Assembly (NCBI RefSeq): GCF_036346615.1
Contig: NZ_CP107836.1
Coordinates: forward strand, 4,216,001-4,280,000
Direction: 5' to 3'
DNA from: Streptomyces sp. NBC_00523
Lineage (GTDB): Bacteria > Actinomycetota > Actinomycetes > Streptomycetales > Streptomycetaceae
Length of the DNA stretch: 64,000 nucleotides
Shown: in pieces, positions 25,048-33,368 of the stretch
How the letters are laid out: every line of letters begins with the position of its first letter
How positions within the stretch are numbered: the stretch's first letter is position 1
The notes under the pieces: generated by a model
Database searches by the model: none
The model's input: only the letters and a program-made list of their open reading frames with translations
What the model was told of the DNA's origin: nothing
Program-made: the position numbers and the translations under genes

Positions 25048-25632
25048 TCAGACCCCCGGCGCCCCCCACACCGGAAACCACCGGGACAGGTCCTGTTCCA
25101 CCCGGAGGTCGTCGCCCAGGGCCGCGCGGACCTGCAGTTCCAGCTGGTTGTCGCGTTTCTCGGCGCCGCCCGGGACCGGGGCGAACGGATAGAACGTGCC
25201 GCGCTTGTACAGGTACACCAGCGCCAGCGAGCGGTCCTCCCCGTCCCGGAAGGCGACCAGCGAGCACAGCAGCTGGGGGCCGAAGCCGCCGTCCTGGAGC
25301 AGGGTGTTGACCGCGTGCAGGTCGTTGACCAGCGCGGCGGTGTCCTCCGGCGGCCGGCGCGCCAGCAGCCAGGTGTAGCCGTACGGGTCGCGGCTGAACT
25401 CCACCGGGACGCCGCCGCGCCCCGTGTCCGCGTCGAGCAGTTCGCGTACGTCCTGCTGGACGCGGGCGAAGGCGGAGCCCTCCACGCCCGCGAAGCACAC
25501 CGAGCCGAGGCCCGTCGGCGTGAAGCCCGTGGCGGCCTGGAGGGTCAGCGCGGCGGACGGGACGGCGAAGAGCTGGTCGAGGTCGGGGCGGACCGGCTTG
25601 CTGCGGCCCAGGATCGTGTCGAGCAGGCCCAC
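25048..25632 (-). CDS. PspA-associated protein PspAB
   Basis: The 194-residue protein begins MGLLDTILGRSKPVRPDLDQLF and continues SAALTLQAATGFTPTGLGSVCF, the pattern of the actinobacterial PspAB family. It has GYTWLLARR and DLHAVNTLLQDGGFGPQLLCSL in the middle. The family is found with PspA-type envelope-stress proteins and with HtpX proteases. Here it lies nine bases after the htpX stop, so they are one transcript. It likely takes part in membrane-stress control, but its biochemical action is not known. Confidence 0.85.
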   Translation of the reverse strand: MGLLDTILGRSKPVRPDLDQLFAVPSAALTLQAATGFTPTGLGSVCFAGVEGSAFARVQQDVRELLDADTGRGGVPVEFSRDPYGYTWLLARRPPEDTAALVNDLHAVNTLLQDGGFGPQLLCSLVAFRDGEDRSLALVYLYKRGTFYPFAPVPGGAEKRDNQLELQVRAALGDDLRVEQDLSRWFPVWGAPGV

Positions 25633-25641
25633 GGGGACTCC

Positions 25642-26553
25642 TTACGGGCGGGACAGGTCGGCCGAGATGCGGGCCAGCTGGTCGAGGCGCTGTTCCAGCG
25701 TCGGGTGCGTGGAGAGCAGTCGCCCGATGCTCTCCTTCGAGGCGAAGGCCGGGACGAAGTAGAAGGCGTTGTACGGCTCCGCCTTCCGCAGGTCCTCCGT
25801 CGGAATCCGGGCCATCTGGCCGCTCACCTTGGTGAGGGCGGAGGCGAGGGCCGAGGGGCGGCCGGTGAGCAGGGCGGCCGTGCGGTCGGCGGACAGTTCC
25901 CGGTAGCGGGAGAGCACCCGGGTGAGCAGGAAGCTCAGCGCGTAGACGACCGCGCTGACCAGCGGGATGAGCAGGACCAGGATGCCGATCGGGTCGTTGC
26001 CGCGGCTGTTGCGGGCGAAGCCGCCCCACAGAGCGACCCGGGTGATGATCCCGGCCAGGACGCCCAGGAACGAGGCGATGGTCATCACGGCCACGTCCCG
26101 GTGCGCGACATGCGACATCTCGTGCGCGAGGACGCCCTCCAGCTCCTCCGGCTCCAGTCTCCGCAGCAGTCCCGTCGTCGCGCAGACGAGCGACGACTTC
26201 TGGCTGCGCCCGGTCGCGAACGCGTTCGGCACATCGCTCTCCGCGATCGCCACACGCGGTTTCGGCATATCGGCAAGGGCGCATATCCGGTCGATCGCCC
26301 CGTGCAGTTCCGGCGCCTCGGCGGGGGAGACCTCCCGGGCGCCCATGCTGAACGCGGCGATCCGGTCGCTGAACCAGAACTGGGCGACGAACATGACCCC
26401 GGTGAGGACGAGGATGATCGGCCAGGCCCCGCGCAGCACCGCCAGGAGCACGCCGACCAGCACCACGTACAGCAGTCCGATCAGGAACATGGTGGTCACC
26501 ATGCGCGTGGTCAGACCACGGTCGGTGGCGTACCGGCTACGGGTTCCGGCCAT
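25642..26553 (-). CDS. htpX: HtpX-like M48 membrane metalloprotease
   Basis: The 303-residue protein has two N-terminal TM helices (19-40, 44-60), the zinc motif HEMSH (144-148) and two more helices before the third ligand, Glu in RYRELSADR. These mark the M48B family, which degrades damaged membrane proteins with FtsH. The ATG at 26553 is set by GGAGGT seven bases upstream; an earlier in-frame ATG has no site. It forms a two-gene unit with PspAB. The P450 gene is divergent, 173 bases away. Confidence 0.92.
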   Translation of the reverse strand: MAGTRSRYATDRGLTTRMVTTMFLIGLLYVVLVGVLLAVLRGAWPIILVLTGVMFVAQFWFSDRIAAFSMGAREVSPAEAPELHGAIDRICALADMPKPRVAIAESDVPNAFATGRSQKSSLVCATTGLLRRLEPEELEGVLAHEMSHVAHRDVAVMTIASFLGVLAGIITRVALWGGFARNSRGNDPIGILVLLIPLVSAVVYALSFLLTRVLSRYRELSADRTAALLTGRPSALASALTKVSGQMARIPTEDLRKAEPYNAFYFVPAFASKESIGRLLSTHPTLEQRLDQLARISADLSRP

Positions 26554-26657
26554 GGTGGACCTCCACTCCTCGCCTCCCTCCATGGTGCTCCTCGGCGGCC
26601 GAAAGTGGACGCCGCTGCTCCGTTCGGCGGGTATGGCCGAACATCATCTAGGCCAGG

Positions 26658-26676
26658 TAGATGCCTGAGGCATCTA
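26658..26676. promoter_or_regulatory. palindromic operator upstream of the P450 gene
   Basis: TAGATGCC-TGA-GGCATCTA is a perfect 8-bp inverted repeat with a 3-base centre, 50 bases before the P450 ATG. A third CATCTA lies at 26646-26651. It looks like a binding site for a dimeric repressor. No regulator gene is directly adjacent; the TetR at 28974 is the nearest. Confidence 0.55.
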
Positions 26677-26726
26677 GTGAGGGTGATCGGCAGGACGACC
26701 ACACCCCCCTCGTTGCGAGGTCCGTC

Positions 26727-27947
26727 ATGACAGAGACCCAGTCCGAGCCCCAGACCACGCAGACCACCGCCTTCCCGCAGGACCGCACCTGTCCCTACCA
26801 CCCGCCCGCCGGCTACCCGAGCGAGAGCCGCGGGCAGCGCTCGGTGTCCCGGGTCCGCCTCTTCGACGGCCGTACGGTCTGGCTGGTGACCGGGCACGCC
26901 GAGGCACGGGCGCTGCTGGCCGACCCCCGGCTGTCGTCCGACCGCACGCACCCGGACTTTCCGCTCTTCGCGCCGCGGCTCACCGCGTCCAGGCAGCGCC
27001 GCGTCGAGCTGATCGGCGTGGACGACCCGGAGCACAACACGCAGCGCCGGATGCTGATCCCGAGCTTCACGGTCCGGCGGGCGGCGGCGCTGCGGCCGCG
27101 CATCCAGGAGACCGTGGACCGGCTGCTCGACGCGATGGTGGAGCAGGGGCCGCCGGCCGAGCTGGTGGAGGCGTTCGCGCTGCCGGTGCCGTCCATGGTC
27201 ATCTGCGCGCTGCTCGGGGTGCCGTACGCGGACCACGAGTTCTTCGAGGACCGCTCGCGCAAGCTGCTCCGGGGACCCGGGCCGGAGGACGTGGTCGCGG
27301 CCCGGGACGACCTGGACGCGTACTTCCGCGAGCTGATCGCCCGGAAGCGGCGCGATCCGGGCGACGGGCTGCTGGACGAGCTGATCGCCGAGCGGCTGGA
27401 GACCGGGGAGGTGGAGCGGGACGAGCTGGTGCGCCTGGCGCAGATCCTGCTCGTGGCCGGGCACGAGACGACCGCGAACATGATCTCGCTCGGCACGTTC
27501 ACGCTGCTCCGGCACCCGGACCAGCTGGCCCGGCTGACCGGCGGCGGGGCGGAGGCGGTGCCGGCCGCCGTGGAGGAGCTGCTGAGGTTCCTCTCCATCG
27601 CGGACGGGCTGTCCCGGATCGCGGTGGAGGACATCGAGATCGGCGGGGAGACGCTGCGGGCGGGGGACGGCGTGCTCCTGTCCACCGCGGTGATCAACCG
27701 GGACGCGTCGGTCTTCGCTGCGCCGGACGAGCTGGACCTGGAGCGCGGGGCGCGGGGCCATGTCGCCTTCGGCTTCGGCATCCACCAGTGCCTGGGCCAG
27801 AACCTGGCCCGCGCCGAACTGGAGATCGCCCTGCCCGCGCTCTTCCGCCGCCTGCCGGGTCTCCGGCTCGCGGTGGACCCGGAGGAGATCCCGTTCAAAC
27901 CGGGCGACACGGTGCAGGGCCTGCTGGAACTGCCGGTGACCTGGTGA
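26727..27947 (+). CDS. cytochrome P450
   Basis: The 406-residue protein is a soluble class I bacterial P450. It has the oxygen-binding I-helix AGHETT (about 244-249), the ExxR of the K-helix in VEELLRF, and the heme loop FGFGIHQCLGQNLAR with ligand Cys355. The N-terminal CPYHPP and DPRLSSDRTHPDFPLF segments resemble the CYP105 family, known for broad xenobiotic hydroxylation, but the subfamily is not certain. GAGG precedes the ATG. The ferredoxin gene follows after 14 bases and is its likely electron donor. Confidence 0.9.
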   Translation: MTETQSEPQTTQTTAFPQDRTCPYHPPAGYPSESRGQRSVSRVRLFDGRTVWLVTGHAEARALLADPRLSSDRTHPDFPLFAPRLTASRQRRVELIGVDDPEHNTQRRMLIPSFTVRRAAALRPRIQETVDRLLDAMVEQGPPAELVEAFALPVPSMVICALLGVPYADHEFFEDRSRKLLRGPGPEDVVAARDDLDAYFRELIARKRRDPGDGLLDELIAERLETGEVERDELVRLAQILLVAGHETTANMISLGTFTLLRHPDQLARLTGGGAEAVPAAVEELLRFLSIADGLSRIAVEDIEIGGETLRAGDGVLLSTAVINRDASVFAAPDELDLERGARGHVAFGFGIHQCLGQNLARAELEIALPALFRRLPGLRLAVDPEEIPFKPGDTVQGLLELPVTW

Positions 27948-27961
27948 CGGAGGAGAGCCCC

Positions 27962-28156
27962 ATGCGGATCGACATCGACAAGGACGTGTGCATCGGCGCG
28001 GGCCAGTGCGCCCTGGCGGCCCCGAAGGTGTTCACCCAGGACGAGGACGGCCTCAGCGAACTCCTGCCGGAGGCGGCGCCGGGCCCGATGGTGGCGGAGG
28101 CGGTCCGGGCGTGCCCGGTGGGGGCGATCAGGACGGAGGGGGCGCGGGGCGCCTGA
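27962..28156 (+). CDS. [3Fe-4S] ferredoxin, redox partner of the P450
   Basis: The 64-residue protein has the single-cluster pattern C-x5-C (CIGAGQC) and a late CP (RACPVGAI), giving three cysteines, as in the 3Fe-4S ferredoxins SuaB/SubB that serve P450s. It passes electrons from a ferredoxin reductase, which is not in this window. GGAGGAG lies seven bases before the ATG. It follows the P450 directly and shares its transcript. Confidence 0.92.
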   Translation: MRIDIDKDVCIGAGQCALAAPKVFTQDEDGLSELLPEAAPGPMVAEAVRACPVGAIRTEGARGA

Positions 28157-28172
28157 GCACTACTCCGTAGCA

Positions 28173-28197
28173 CACCGTAGCGCGCCGCGCTACGGTG
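28173..28197. promoter_or_regulatory. palindromic operator/promoter of the antitoxin-toxin operon
   Basis: CACCGTAGCGC (28173-28183) is repeated perfectly inverted at 28187-28197 around GCC, with an extra half site (CCGTAGCAC) at 28165-28173. It ends five bases before the ATG at 28203. TACGGT inside the right arm is placed for a -10 of a leaderless transcript. This arrangement fits autoregulation by the Phd-type antitoxin. Confidence 0.65.
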
Positions 28198-28202
28198 GAT
28201 GT

Positions 28203-28481
28203 ATGAGGACGATTACGCAGCGGGAGTTCCGCAACAGCTCCGCCGATGTCATGGACGCGGTGGAGGCGGGTGAGGTCTTCCACATCACCCGTAACGGGAT
28301 AGAGGTTGCGGAGCTCCGGCCGCTCACGCGGAAGCGGCGGCTGAGCGCCGAAGAGCTGGTGGCGAGGCACAGGCGTCTGCCCCATGTGGACAGCGCTCTC
28401 CTGCGACAGGAGGCGGACGAGTTCTTCGGCGACGAGGACCGTGCCGGGGAGGACGACCCCTGGGAGCGGGCACGTGGCTGA
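28203..28481 (+). CDS. Phd/YefM-type antitoxin
   Basis: The 92-residue protein has the prevent-host-death N-terminus (ITQREFRNSSADVMDAVEAGEVFHITRNGIEVAELRP), which forms a DNA-binding dimer. An acidic tail (EADEFFGDEDRAGEDDP) would wrap the toxin. It would repress its own promoter through the adjacent 11-bp palindrome. It overlaps the toxin start by eight bases. Confidence 0.9.
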   Translation: MRTITQREFRNSSADVMDAVEAGEVFHITRNGIEVAELRPLTRKRRLSAEELVARHRRLPHVDSALLRQEADEFFGDEDRAGEDDPWERARG

Positions 28482-28878
28482 GCGCTACCGGGCGGGCGTG
28501 CTCGACACCTGCACGTACATCGACCTCGACCTGTTGCGGGCGGAAGACCTTCCCGCTTTCCCCATGCTCACCGCCGTGACCATGGCTGAGCTGCAGCAGG
28601 GCGTGGCAATGGCCAAGGATGCCGCCGGGCGGGCTGCGCGAATGGAGAAGCTCGGTGCCGCTGTGGCCGATTTCGAGCCGCTCCCCTTCGACGGAGAAGC
28701 GGCCGCGCGCTACGGGAGCCTGGTCTCCATGACCCTTGCCGCAGGTCGCGACCCCCGACCCCGACGCATGGACCTGATGATCGCCGCGATCGCCTCGGTC
28801 GGTGAGCTGCCGTTGTTCACCCGCAACGCGGACGACTTCAAGGGGCTCGACGGGGTGCTGACGGTCGTCCCCGTGTGA
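28474..28878 (+). CDS. VapC-type PIN-domain ribonuclease toxin
   Basis: The 134-residue protein has the PIN acidic residues: Asp in GVLDTCTYID, Glu in MAELQQG, Asp in RRMDLMIAA and a late Asp in RNADDFKGL. These hold Mg2+ for RNA cleavage. In the family the targets are tRNA or rRNA; the target here is unknown. GTG 28474 gives the coupled start inside the antitoxin gene. A terminator hairpin follows 17 bases after the stop. Confidence 0.9.
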   Translation: MAERYRAGVLDTCTYIDLDLLRAEDLPAFPMLTAVTMAELQQGVAMAKDAAGRAARMEKLGAAVADFEPLPFDGEAAARYGSLVSMTLAAGRDPRPRRMDLMIAAIASVGELPLFTRNADDFKGLDGVLTVVPV

Positions 28879-28894
28879 CCCCCGTCCGGATACG

Positions 28895-28928
28895 CCGACG
28901 GCGGACCACAGGTGTGGTCCGCCGTCGG
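28895..28928. terminator. bidirectional hairpin between vapC and tetR
   Basis: A perfect 15-bp stem (CCGACGGCGGACCAC and its complement) with a 4-base loop lies between two convergent genes. No T-run flanks it, as is common in Streptomyces. Confidence 0.8.
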
Positions 28929-28973
28929 TGAGACAGGACCTGGGGGCGCCGGGGTCGCCCCAGCGGGGGTTCG

Positions 28974-29621
28974 TTACTTCGCCGGCTTCTTGCCCGTGAT
29001 GCCGAGGTGCACCAACTGCGCCAGATTCGGCTTGAGTTCGGCCTGCTTGACGCCCCAGGCCGTGAAGCCCTTCTGGTGCGAGGCGACGCCGGCCAGCATG
29101 ACGACCAGGGAGCCCGCCATCGCGGCGGCGCTGATGTCCTTGTCGACCTTGCCCTTCGACTGGAGCTCCTTCACGGACTCCGTGAGGGAGCCGGTCACGG
29201 AGTTGAGGACCTTCATGCGGATCTTGTTGAACCGCTTGTCGCCCTCCGCCGCGCCGAGGTCGATCACGCGCAGGATCGCGTCGTTGCGCCGCCAGAAGTC
29301 GAGGAAGCCCTCCACGAGTTGTTCGGAGGTCTGCCAGCCCGCCTTGCCGACCCAGGAGCGTCCGGAGACCAGTTCGGTCAGCCCGGCACCCTCCCTGGCG
29401 ACGTCCTCGGCGAGTTCGAGGACGGCGCCCTCGACGTCGGGGAAGTACTGGTAGAAGGTCGCTGGTGAAGTCCCCGCCTTCCGGGCGACGTCGATGACTT
29501 TGACGTCCCGGTACGGCGAGGAGCTGAGCATCTCGCTGAGGCAGTCGAGCAGCTTCTGCCGCGTCGCCTGACCGCGTCGACCGGCCACGCGGCCGTCGAC
29601 GGTGCGTACTTGTCCTGTCAT
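28974..29621 (-). CDS. TetR-family transcriptional regulator
   Basis: The 215-residue protein has a TetR helix-turn-helix at about 38-66 (VIDVARKAGTSPATFYQYFPD) and a ligand-binding C-terminal part with SEQLVEGFLDFWRRNDAILRVIDL. Its ATG lies at 29621. The divergent VOC gene starts 240 bases away. The target is unknown; the P450 operator and the region around 29733 are candidates. Confidence 0.88.
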   Translation of the reverse strand: MTGQVRTVDGRVAGRRGQATRQKLLDCLSEMLSSSPYRDVKVIDVARKAGTSPATFYQYFPDVEGAVLELAEDVAREGAGLTELVSGRSWVGKAGWQTSEQLVEGFLDFWRRNDAILRVIDLGAAEGDKRFNKIRMKVLNSVTGSLTESVKELQSKGKVDKDISAAAMAGSLVVMLAGVASHQKGFTAWGVKQAELKPNLAQLVHLGITGKKPAK

Positions 29622-29732
29622 GCCGTCAGCTTACCGACGGGTGATCGGAGCGCGATTCGGCCGAAGCAAATGGGGAACGGGGCCCGCCCGGGCCCCTCGT
29701 TGCCCACAGTGCGATGAATGTTATTAACAGCC

Positions 29733-29754
29733 TGTGGATAACTTCGGTGGATAA
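29733..29754. promoter_or_regulatory. pair of DnaA-box-like sequences
   Basis: TGTGGATAA (29733-29741), the exact complement of the consensus DnaA box TTATCCACA, is followed by GGTGGATAA (29746-29754), in the same orientation with a 13-base period. The surrounding 50 bases are AT-rich for this genome. This is not the replication origin context; a regulatory or DnaA-titrating role is possible. Confidence 0.5.
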
Positions 29755-29861
29755 CTTTCGAACCTGTGTTCGGCCGCAAGGCCTCCGGGGCGCGCCGCAC
29801 GCACCGTAAAGCTACCGTGACTGTGACGGGCGTCACCCCCACGACGGAAGGATCCGGGCCC

Positions 29862-30662
29862 ATGGCCGCGTTCGCGCAGTCCGCACCGTGCTGGGTGGAT
29901 GTGCAGCTTTCCGACCTGGAAGCGGGCAAGCGCTTCTACGGCGAGCTGTTCGGCTGGACCTTCCGCCCGGAGGGCGACCGCCGCGCCGACGCCCTGAGCG
30001 ACGGAAAGCTCGTCGCCGCGCTGGCCGCCAAGAAGGACGGCCGCATGCCGACCGCCTGGGGCGTCTACTTCGCCACCGACGACATCGAGGCCTCGGTCAC
30101 CCGGATCCGCGCGGCCGGCGGCCAGGTGATCACCGAACCCGTCCCGGCCGGGCGCCACGGCGTGCTCGCCCAGGCCGCCGACCCGGGCGGCGCGGTCTTC
30201 GGCCTCTGGCAGGCCGGCGACCGCGAGGGCTTCCAGAAGCAGAACGAGCCCGGCTCCTTCTGCTGGACCGAGGTCCACACCCGGTCCAAGGAGCGCGTCG
30301 ACCCCTTCTACGAGGAGGTCTTCGGCTTCCGCTGCGCGGACGTGGACGACTCGCCCCTGGACGTCCCCGACACCGACGAGCACCGCGTGGACTTCCGTAC
30401 GTGGTCCCCGCCCGGCACCGAACCGGGCCCCGAGACGGCCGTCGGCGGGCGGAGCGTCATCACGGCCGCGTTCCCGGCCGAGCTGCCCAGCCACTTCCTG
30501 AGCTACTTCAACGTCGCGGACTGCGACGACACCGCCCGTACCGTCCAGCGGCTCGGCGGCCGGGTCACCGAACCCCCGCTGGACATCCCGTACGGCAGGA
30601 TGGCGGTCCTCCAGGACGACCAGGGCGCCGAGTTCGCCGTACTTCAGGAGCCTGTGTCCTGA
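29862..30662 (+). CDS. kbpA: two-domain VOC/glyoxalase-fold protein, probable KbpA
   Basis: The 266-residue protein has two vicinal-oxygen-chelate modules (about 5-125 and 140-262): CWVDVQLSDLEAGKRFYGELFGW then FCWTEVHTRSKERVDPFYEEVFGF. Such proteins are often listed as hydroxylases. It lies directly upstream of afsK, the place of kbpA in S. coelicolor, whose product binds AfsK and inhibits its autophosphorylation. The name rests on position, size and memory. The ATG at 29862 has GAAGGA upstream. Confidence 0.7.
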   Translation: MAAFAQSAPCWVDVQLSDLEAGKRFYGELFGWTFRPEGDRRADALSDGKLVAALAAKKDGRMPTAWGVYFATDDIEASVTRIRAAGGQVITEPVPAGRHGVLAQAADPGGAVFGLWQAGDREGFQKQNEPGSFCWTEVHTRSKERVDPFYEEVFGFRCADVDDSPLDVPDTDEHRVDFRTWSPPGTEPGPETAVGGRSVITAAFPAELPSHFLSYFNVADCDDTARTVQRLGGRVTEPPLDIPYGRMAVLQDDQGAEFAVLQEPVS

Positions 30663-30836
30663 TACGGGCGGAGTGGCACGGGACACCCCGATCCGCCCCC
30701 GGGTTCGCAACCGGGGCCCCGGCCAGGAACAATCGGGGTGCGCACCGCCGGGCCGCGCCCACGGATGAGACGCTGCACACGGCGGGATTTTCGCGGGCCT
30801 CAGGGAACAGAGGCCCGTACGGGGAGGTGGCAAGTA

Positions 30837-33221
30837 GTGGAGCAGCTGACGCAGCACGACCCGAGGCGGATCGGCCCCTTCGAGGTGCTGGGACGGCTCG
30901 GGGCCGGCGGCATGGGGCTGGTCTATCTGGCCCGGTCCGCGTCGGGCCGCCGGGTGGCGATCAAGACCGTCCGTACGGAACTGGCCGAGGACCAGCTGTT
31001 CCGGGTGCGCTTCACGCGCGAGGTGGAGGCCGCGCGGGCCGTCAGCGGCTTCTACACGGCCGCCGTCGTGGACGCCGACCCGCGCGCCGCGGTGCCGTGG
31101 CTCGCCACCGCGTACGTGCCCGCCCCCTCGCTCGAAGAGATCGTCAACGAGTGCGGGCCCATGCCCACCCAGGCCGTGCGCTGGCTGGCGGCGGGCATCG
31201 CGGAGGCGCTCCAGTCCATCCACGGGGCGCAGCTCGTCCACCGCGACATGAAGCCGTCGAACGTGCTCGTCGTGGAGGACGGCCCCCGGGTCATCGACTT
31301 CGGCATCGCGTCCGGGGTCTCCAACACCCGGCTCACCATGACCAACGTGGCCGTCGGCACGCCCGCGTACATGTCGCCGGAGCAGGCCCGGGACTCGCGG
31401 AGCGTGACGGGGGCCAGCGACATCTTCTCGCTCGGCTCGACGCTGGTCTTCGCCGCGACCGGGCACGCCCCGTACCGGGGGGCCAACCCGGTCGAGACGG
31501 TGTTCATGCTGCTGCGCGAGAGCCCCGACCTGTCGGGCCTGCCGGACGATCTGCGGCCGCTGATCGACTCGTGCATGCAGACGGACCCGGCCCTGCGGCC
31601 CTCCCCGGCCGACCTCCAGGCCCAGCTCGCCCCGCACCTCTTCGCCTCCGGCGGCGGTGACGACGACGGCGGTACGGCTTCCGCGTGGCTGCCGGCCGCC
31701 GCGACCGCGCTGATCGAGCGGCGCCGGGGCGGTGGCCGGGCGCCGGCCGCCCCGCCCGCACCGCCCGTCGCGCCGCCGCAGCGCGCCGAGACCGCGCCGC
31801 ACCCGCCGCCCGGCACGGACTGGGAAGGCCCCTGGCACAGCGGCGCCCCCGCCCGCCCGACGGCCCCGCCGGTGCCCGACGCCGGGGGGCCGGTGCGGCT
31901 GACCGGGGTCCAGGTGCCGATCGGGCCCGGGCCCCGGGTCCAGGACGTCCGCGCCTCGGCCTCCGGTGCCGACGCGGGCCCCGCGACCGGCTGGGTCCGC
32001 CCGCCCGGCGGGGTCAACGGCACGCCCACGCCCGTCCCCGTGCCCCCTCCGGCGCAGGCGCCCGAATCCGCGCAGTCCGGGCCCGCCCGGTGGCGGCCCT
32101 GGCGGTTCCGCATGTCCAACGACGTGTGGGGCACGCCGGTCGTCGTCGGCGACCTGCTCTACGTCACGTCCTTCGAGGTCCACGCGCTGGACACCGGCAA
32201 CGGGCGGCGCCAGTTCAAGACCCGGGACGTCGCCTGGGCGATGGCCGTCGACGGCGGCCGCATCCACGCCTCGGACGGCCCCTCCCTCTACGCCCTGGAC
32301 GCCACCAGCGGCGCCGAGCGGTGGCGGGTGGGCGCCGATGCCTGGGTGTACGCGCTCAAGGCCGACCGGGGCACGGTCGTCACGGCCACCCGGGGCGGCG
32401 GCGTCCAGGCGTGGGAGGCGGCGACCGGCGAGAAGCTGTGGGACCTGAGCGGCGCGCAGACGGACTTCGAGACGCCGGAGGGCGGGCCGGTCATCCACGA
32501 CGGCACGGTGTACGTCTGGCAGGACGCCCGGCTCAAGGCCCTCGACGCCCGGACCGGCGTCGAGCGCTGGTCGTACCCCATCGGCGACGCGGCCTCCTGC
32601 GGCGGCGTGCCGGTCCGGGTGACGCCCGCGCCGGACGGTTACGTGTACGTCGCCGCCGGGACGCGGGTCCTCGCGGTGGACATCGCGGCCGGGCACGTCC
32701 GCTGGCACTTCGAGTGCCCGGCGGTCTTCCTGTCCCCGCCCGCCTTCGCCCCCGGCCCGGCCGTCACCGGCGGCGGGGTCTACCTCGCGGACTACCTCGG
32801 CACGGTGTACGCCCTGGACGCCGCGACCGGCAAGGACCGCTGGCGCATCGCCACGGAGGCCCGGCAGTCGGCGGAACCGGTGCTCGTCGTCGCGGGCAAC
32901 GTCCATGTGGGCAGCGGCAGCGCGCTCTACACCCTCGACGCGGTCACCGGCACCCCGAAGTGGCGGTTCGCGGCGGGCGGCGAGGTGGTGGGCGCCCCGG
33001 TCGTCGCGGACGGCCGCGTCCACTTCGGCTCCGCGGACCACGTCCTGTACACCCTCGACGCGGCGGGCGGCCAGCTCCGCTGGAAGCTCGCCACCGGCGG
33101 AGAGATCACAGGCTCGCCCGTGGTCCGGAACGGCGTGGTGTACGCGTGCAGCAAGGACCGCTGCGTGTACGCGCTGGACGCGCTGAAGGGCACGGGGACG
33201 GGCGCCCGGGCGCGAGCGTAG
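30837..33221 (+). CDS. afsK: Ser/Thr protein kinase AfsK
   Basis: The 794-residue protein has an N-terminal Hanks-type kinase domain (11-270): Gly loop GRLGAGGMGLVY, Lys43, catalytic HRDMKPSN (135-142), DFG (154-156). A Pro/Ala-rich linker follows, then a C-terminal PQQ-type propeller (about 425-790) with repeated LYALDAxxG blades. There is no TM helix. Architecture and length match AfsK of S. coelicolor (about 799), which phosphorylates AfsR and, in hyphal tips, DivIVA. The GTG at 30837 has GGAGG nine bases upstream. afsS and afsR lie 1.6 kb downstream, so the regulatory block is conserved. Confidence 0.88.
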   Translation: MEQLTQHDPRRIGPFEVLGRLGAGGMGLVYLARSASGRRVAIKTVRTELAEDQLFRVRFTREVEAARAVSGFYTAAVVDADPRAAVPWLATAYVPAPSLEEIVNECGPMPTQAVRWLAAGIAEALQSIHGAQLVHRDMKPSNVLVVEDGPRVIDFGIASGVSNTRLTMTNVAVGTPAYMSPEQARDSRSVTGASDIFSLGSTLVFAATGHAPYRGANPVETVFMLLRESPDLSGLPDDLRPLIDSCMQTDPALRPSPADLQAQLAPHLFASGGGDDDGGTASAWLPAAATALIERRRGGGRAPAAPPAPPVAPPQRAETAPHPPPGTDWEGPWHSGAPARPTAPPVPDAGGPVRLTGVQVPIGPGPRVQDVRASASGADAGPATGWVRPPGGVNGTPTPVPVPPPAQAPESAQSGPARWRPWRFRMSNDVWGTPVVVGDLLYVTSFEVHALDTGNGRRQFKTRDVAWAMAVDGGRIHASDGPSLYALDATSGAERWRVGADAWVYALKADRGTVVTATRGGGVQAWEAATGEKLWDLSGAQTDFETPEGGPVIHDGTVYVWQDARLKALDARTGVERWSYPIGDAASCGGVPVRVTPAPDGYVYVAAGTRVLAVDIAAGHVRWHFECPAVFLSPPAFAPGPAVTGGGVYLADYLGTVYALDAATGKDRWRIATEARQSAEPVLVVAGNVHVGSGSALYTLDAVTGTPKWRFAAGGEVVGAPVVADGRVHFGSADHVLYTLDAAGGQLRWKLATGGEITGSPVVRNGVVYACSKDRCVYALDALKGTGTGARARA

Positions 33222-33258
33222 GGCTGCCGCCCCGATGGAACCGGGCCGAGCCGTAATT

Positions 33259-33368
33259 CCCAGCCCGTCCGGCGCTTGAGGACGGAACCGTTGCCCTTGC
33301 GGGCGTTGCACCCAGGGTTCGGGCCCGCCCGATGACCGGTTCCGTCCTCAATCGCCGGACGGGCTGGG
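33259..33368. repeat. long inverted repeat with REP-like core, after afsK
   Basis: Arms 33259-33290 and 33337-33368 are 32 bases each with one mismatch, separated by 46 bases. The core CCCGTCCGGCG-TTGAGGAC is a sequence I recall as a frequent intergenic repeat in Streptomyces. It lies between convergent genes and could terminate both; the right arm overlaps the last codons of the 33348-33965 gene. Confidence 0.75.

Noticed and set aside
29733..29754. Replication origin suggested by DnaA boxes
   Set aside because: Only two boxes and no dnaA, dnaN or gyrB nearby.
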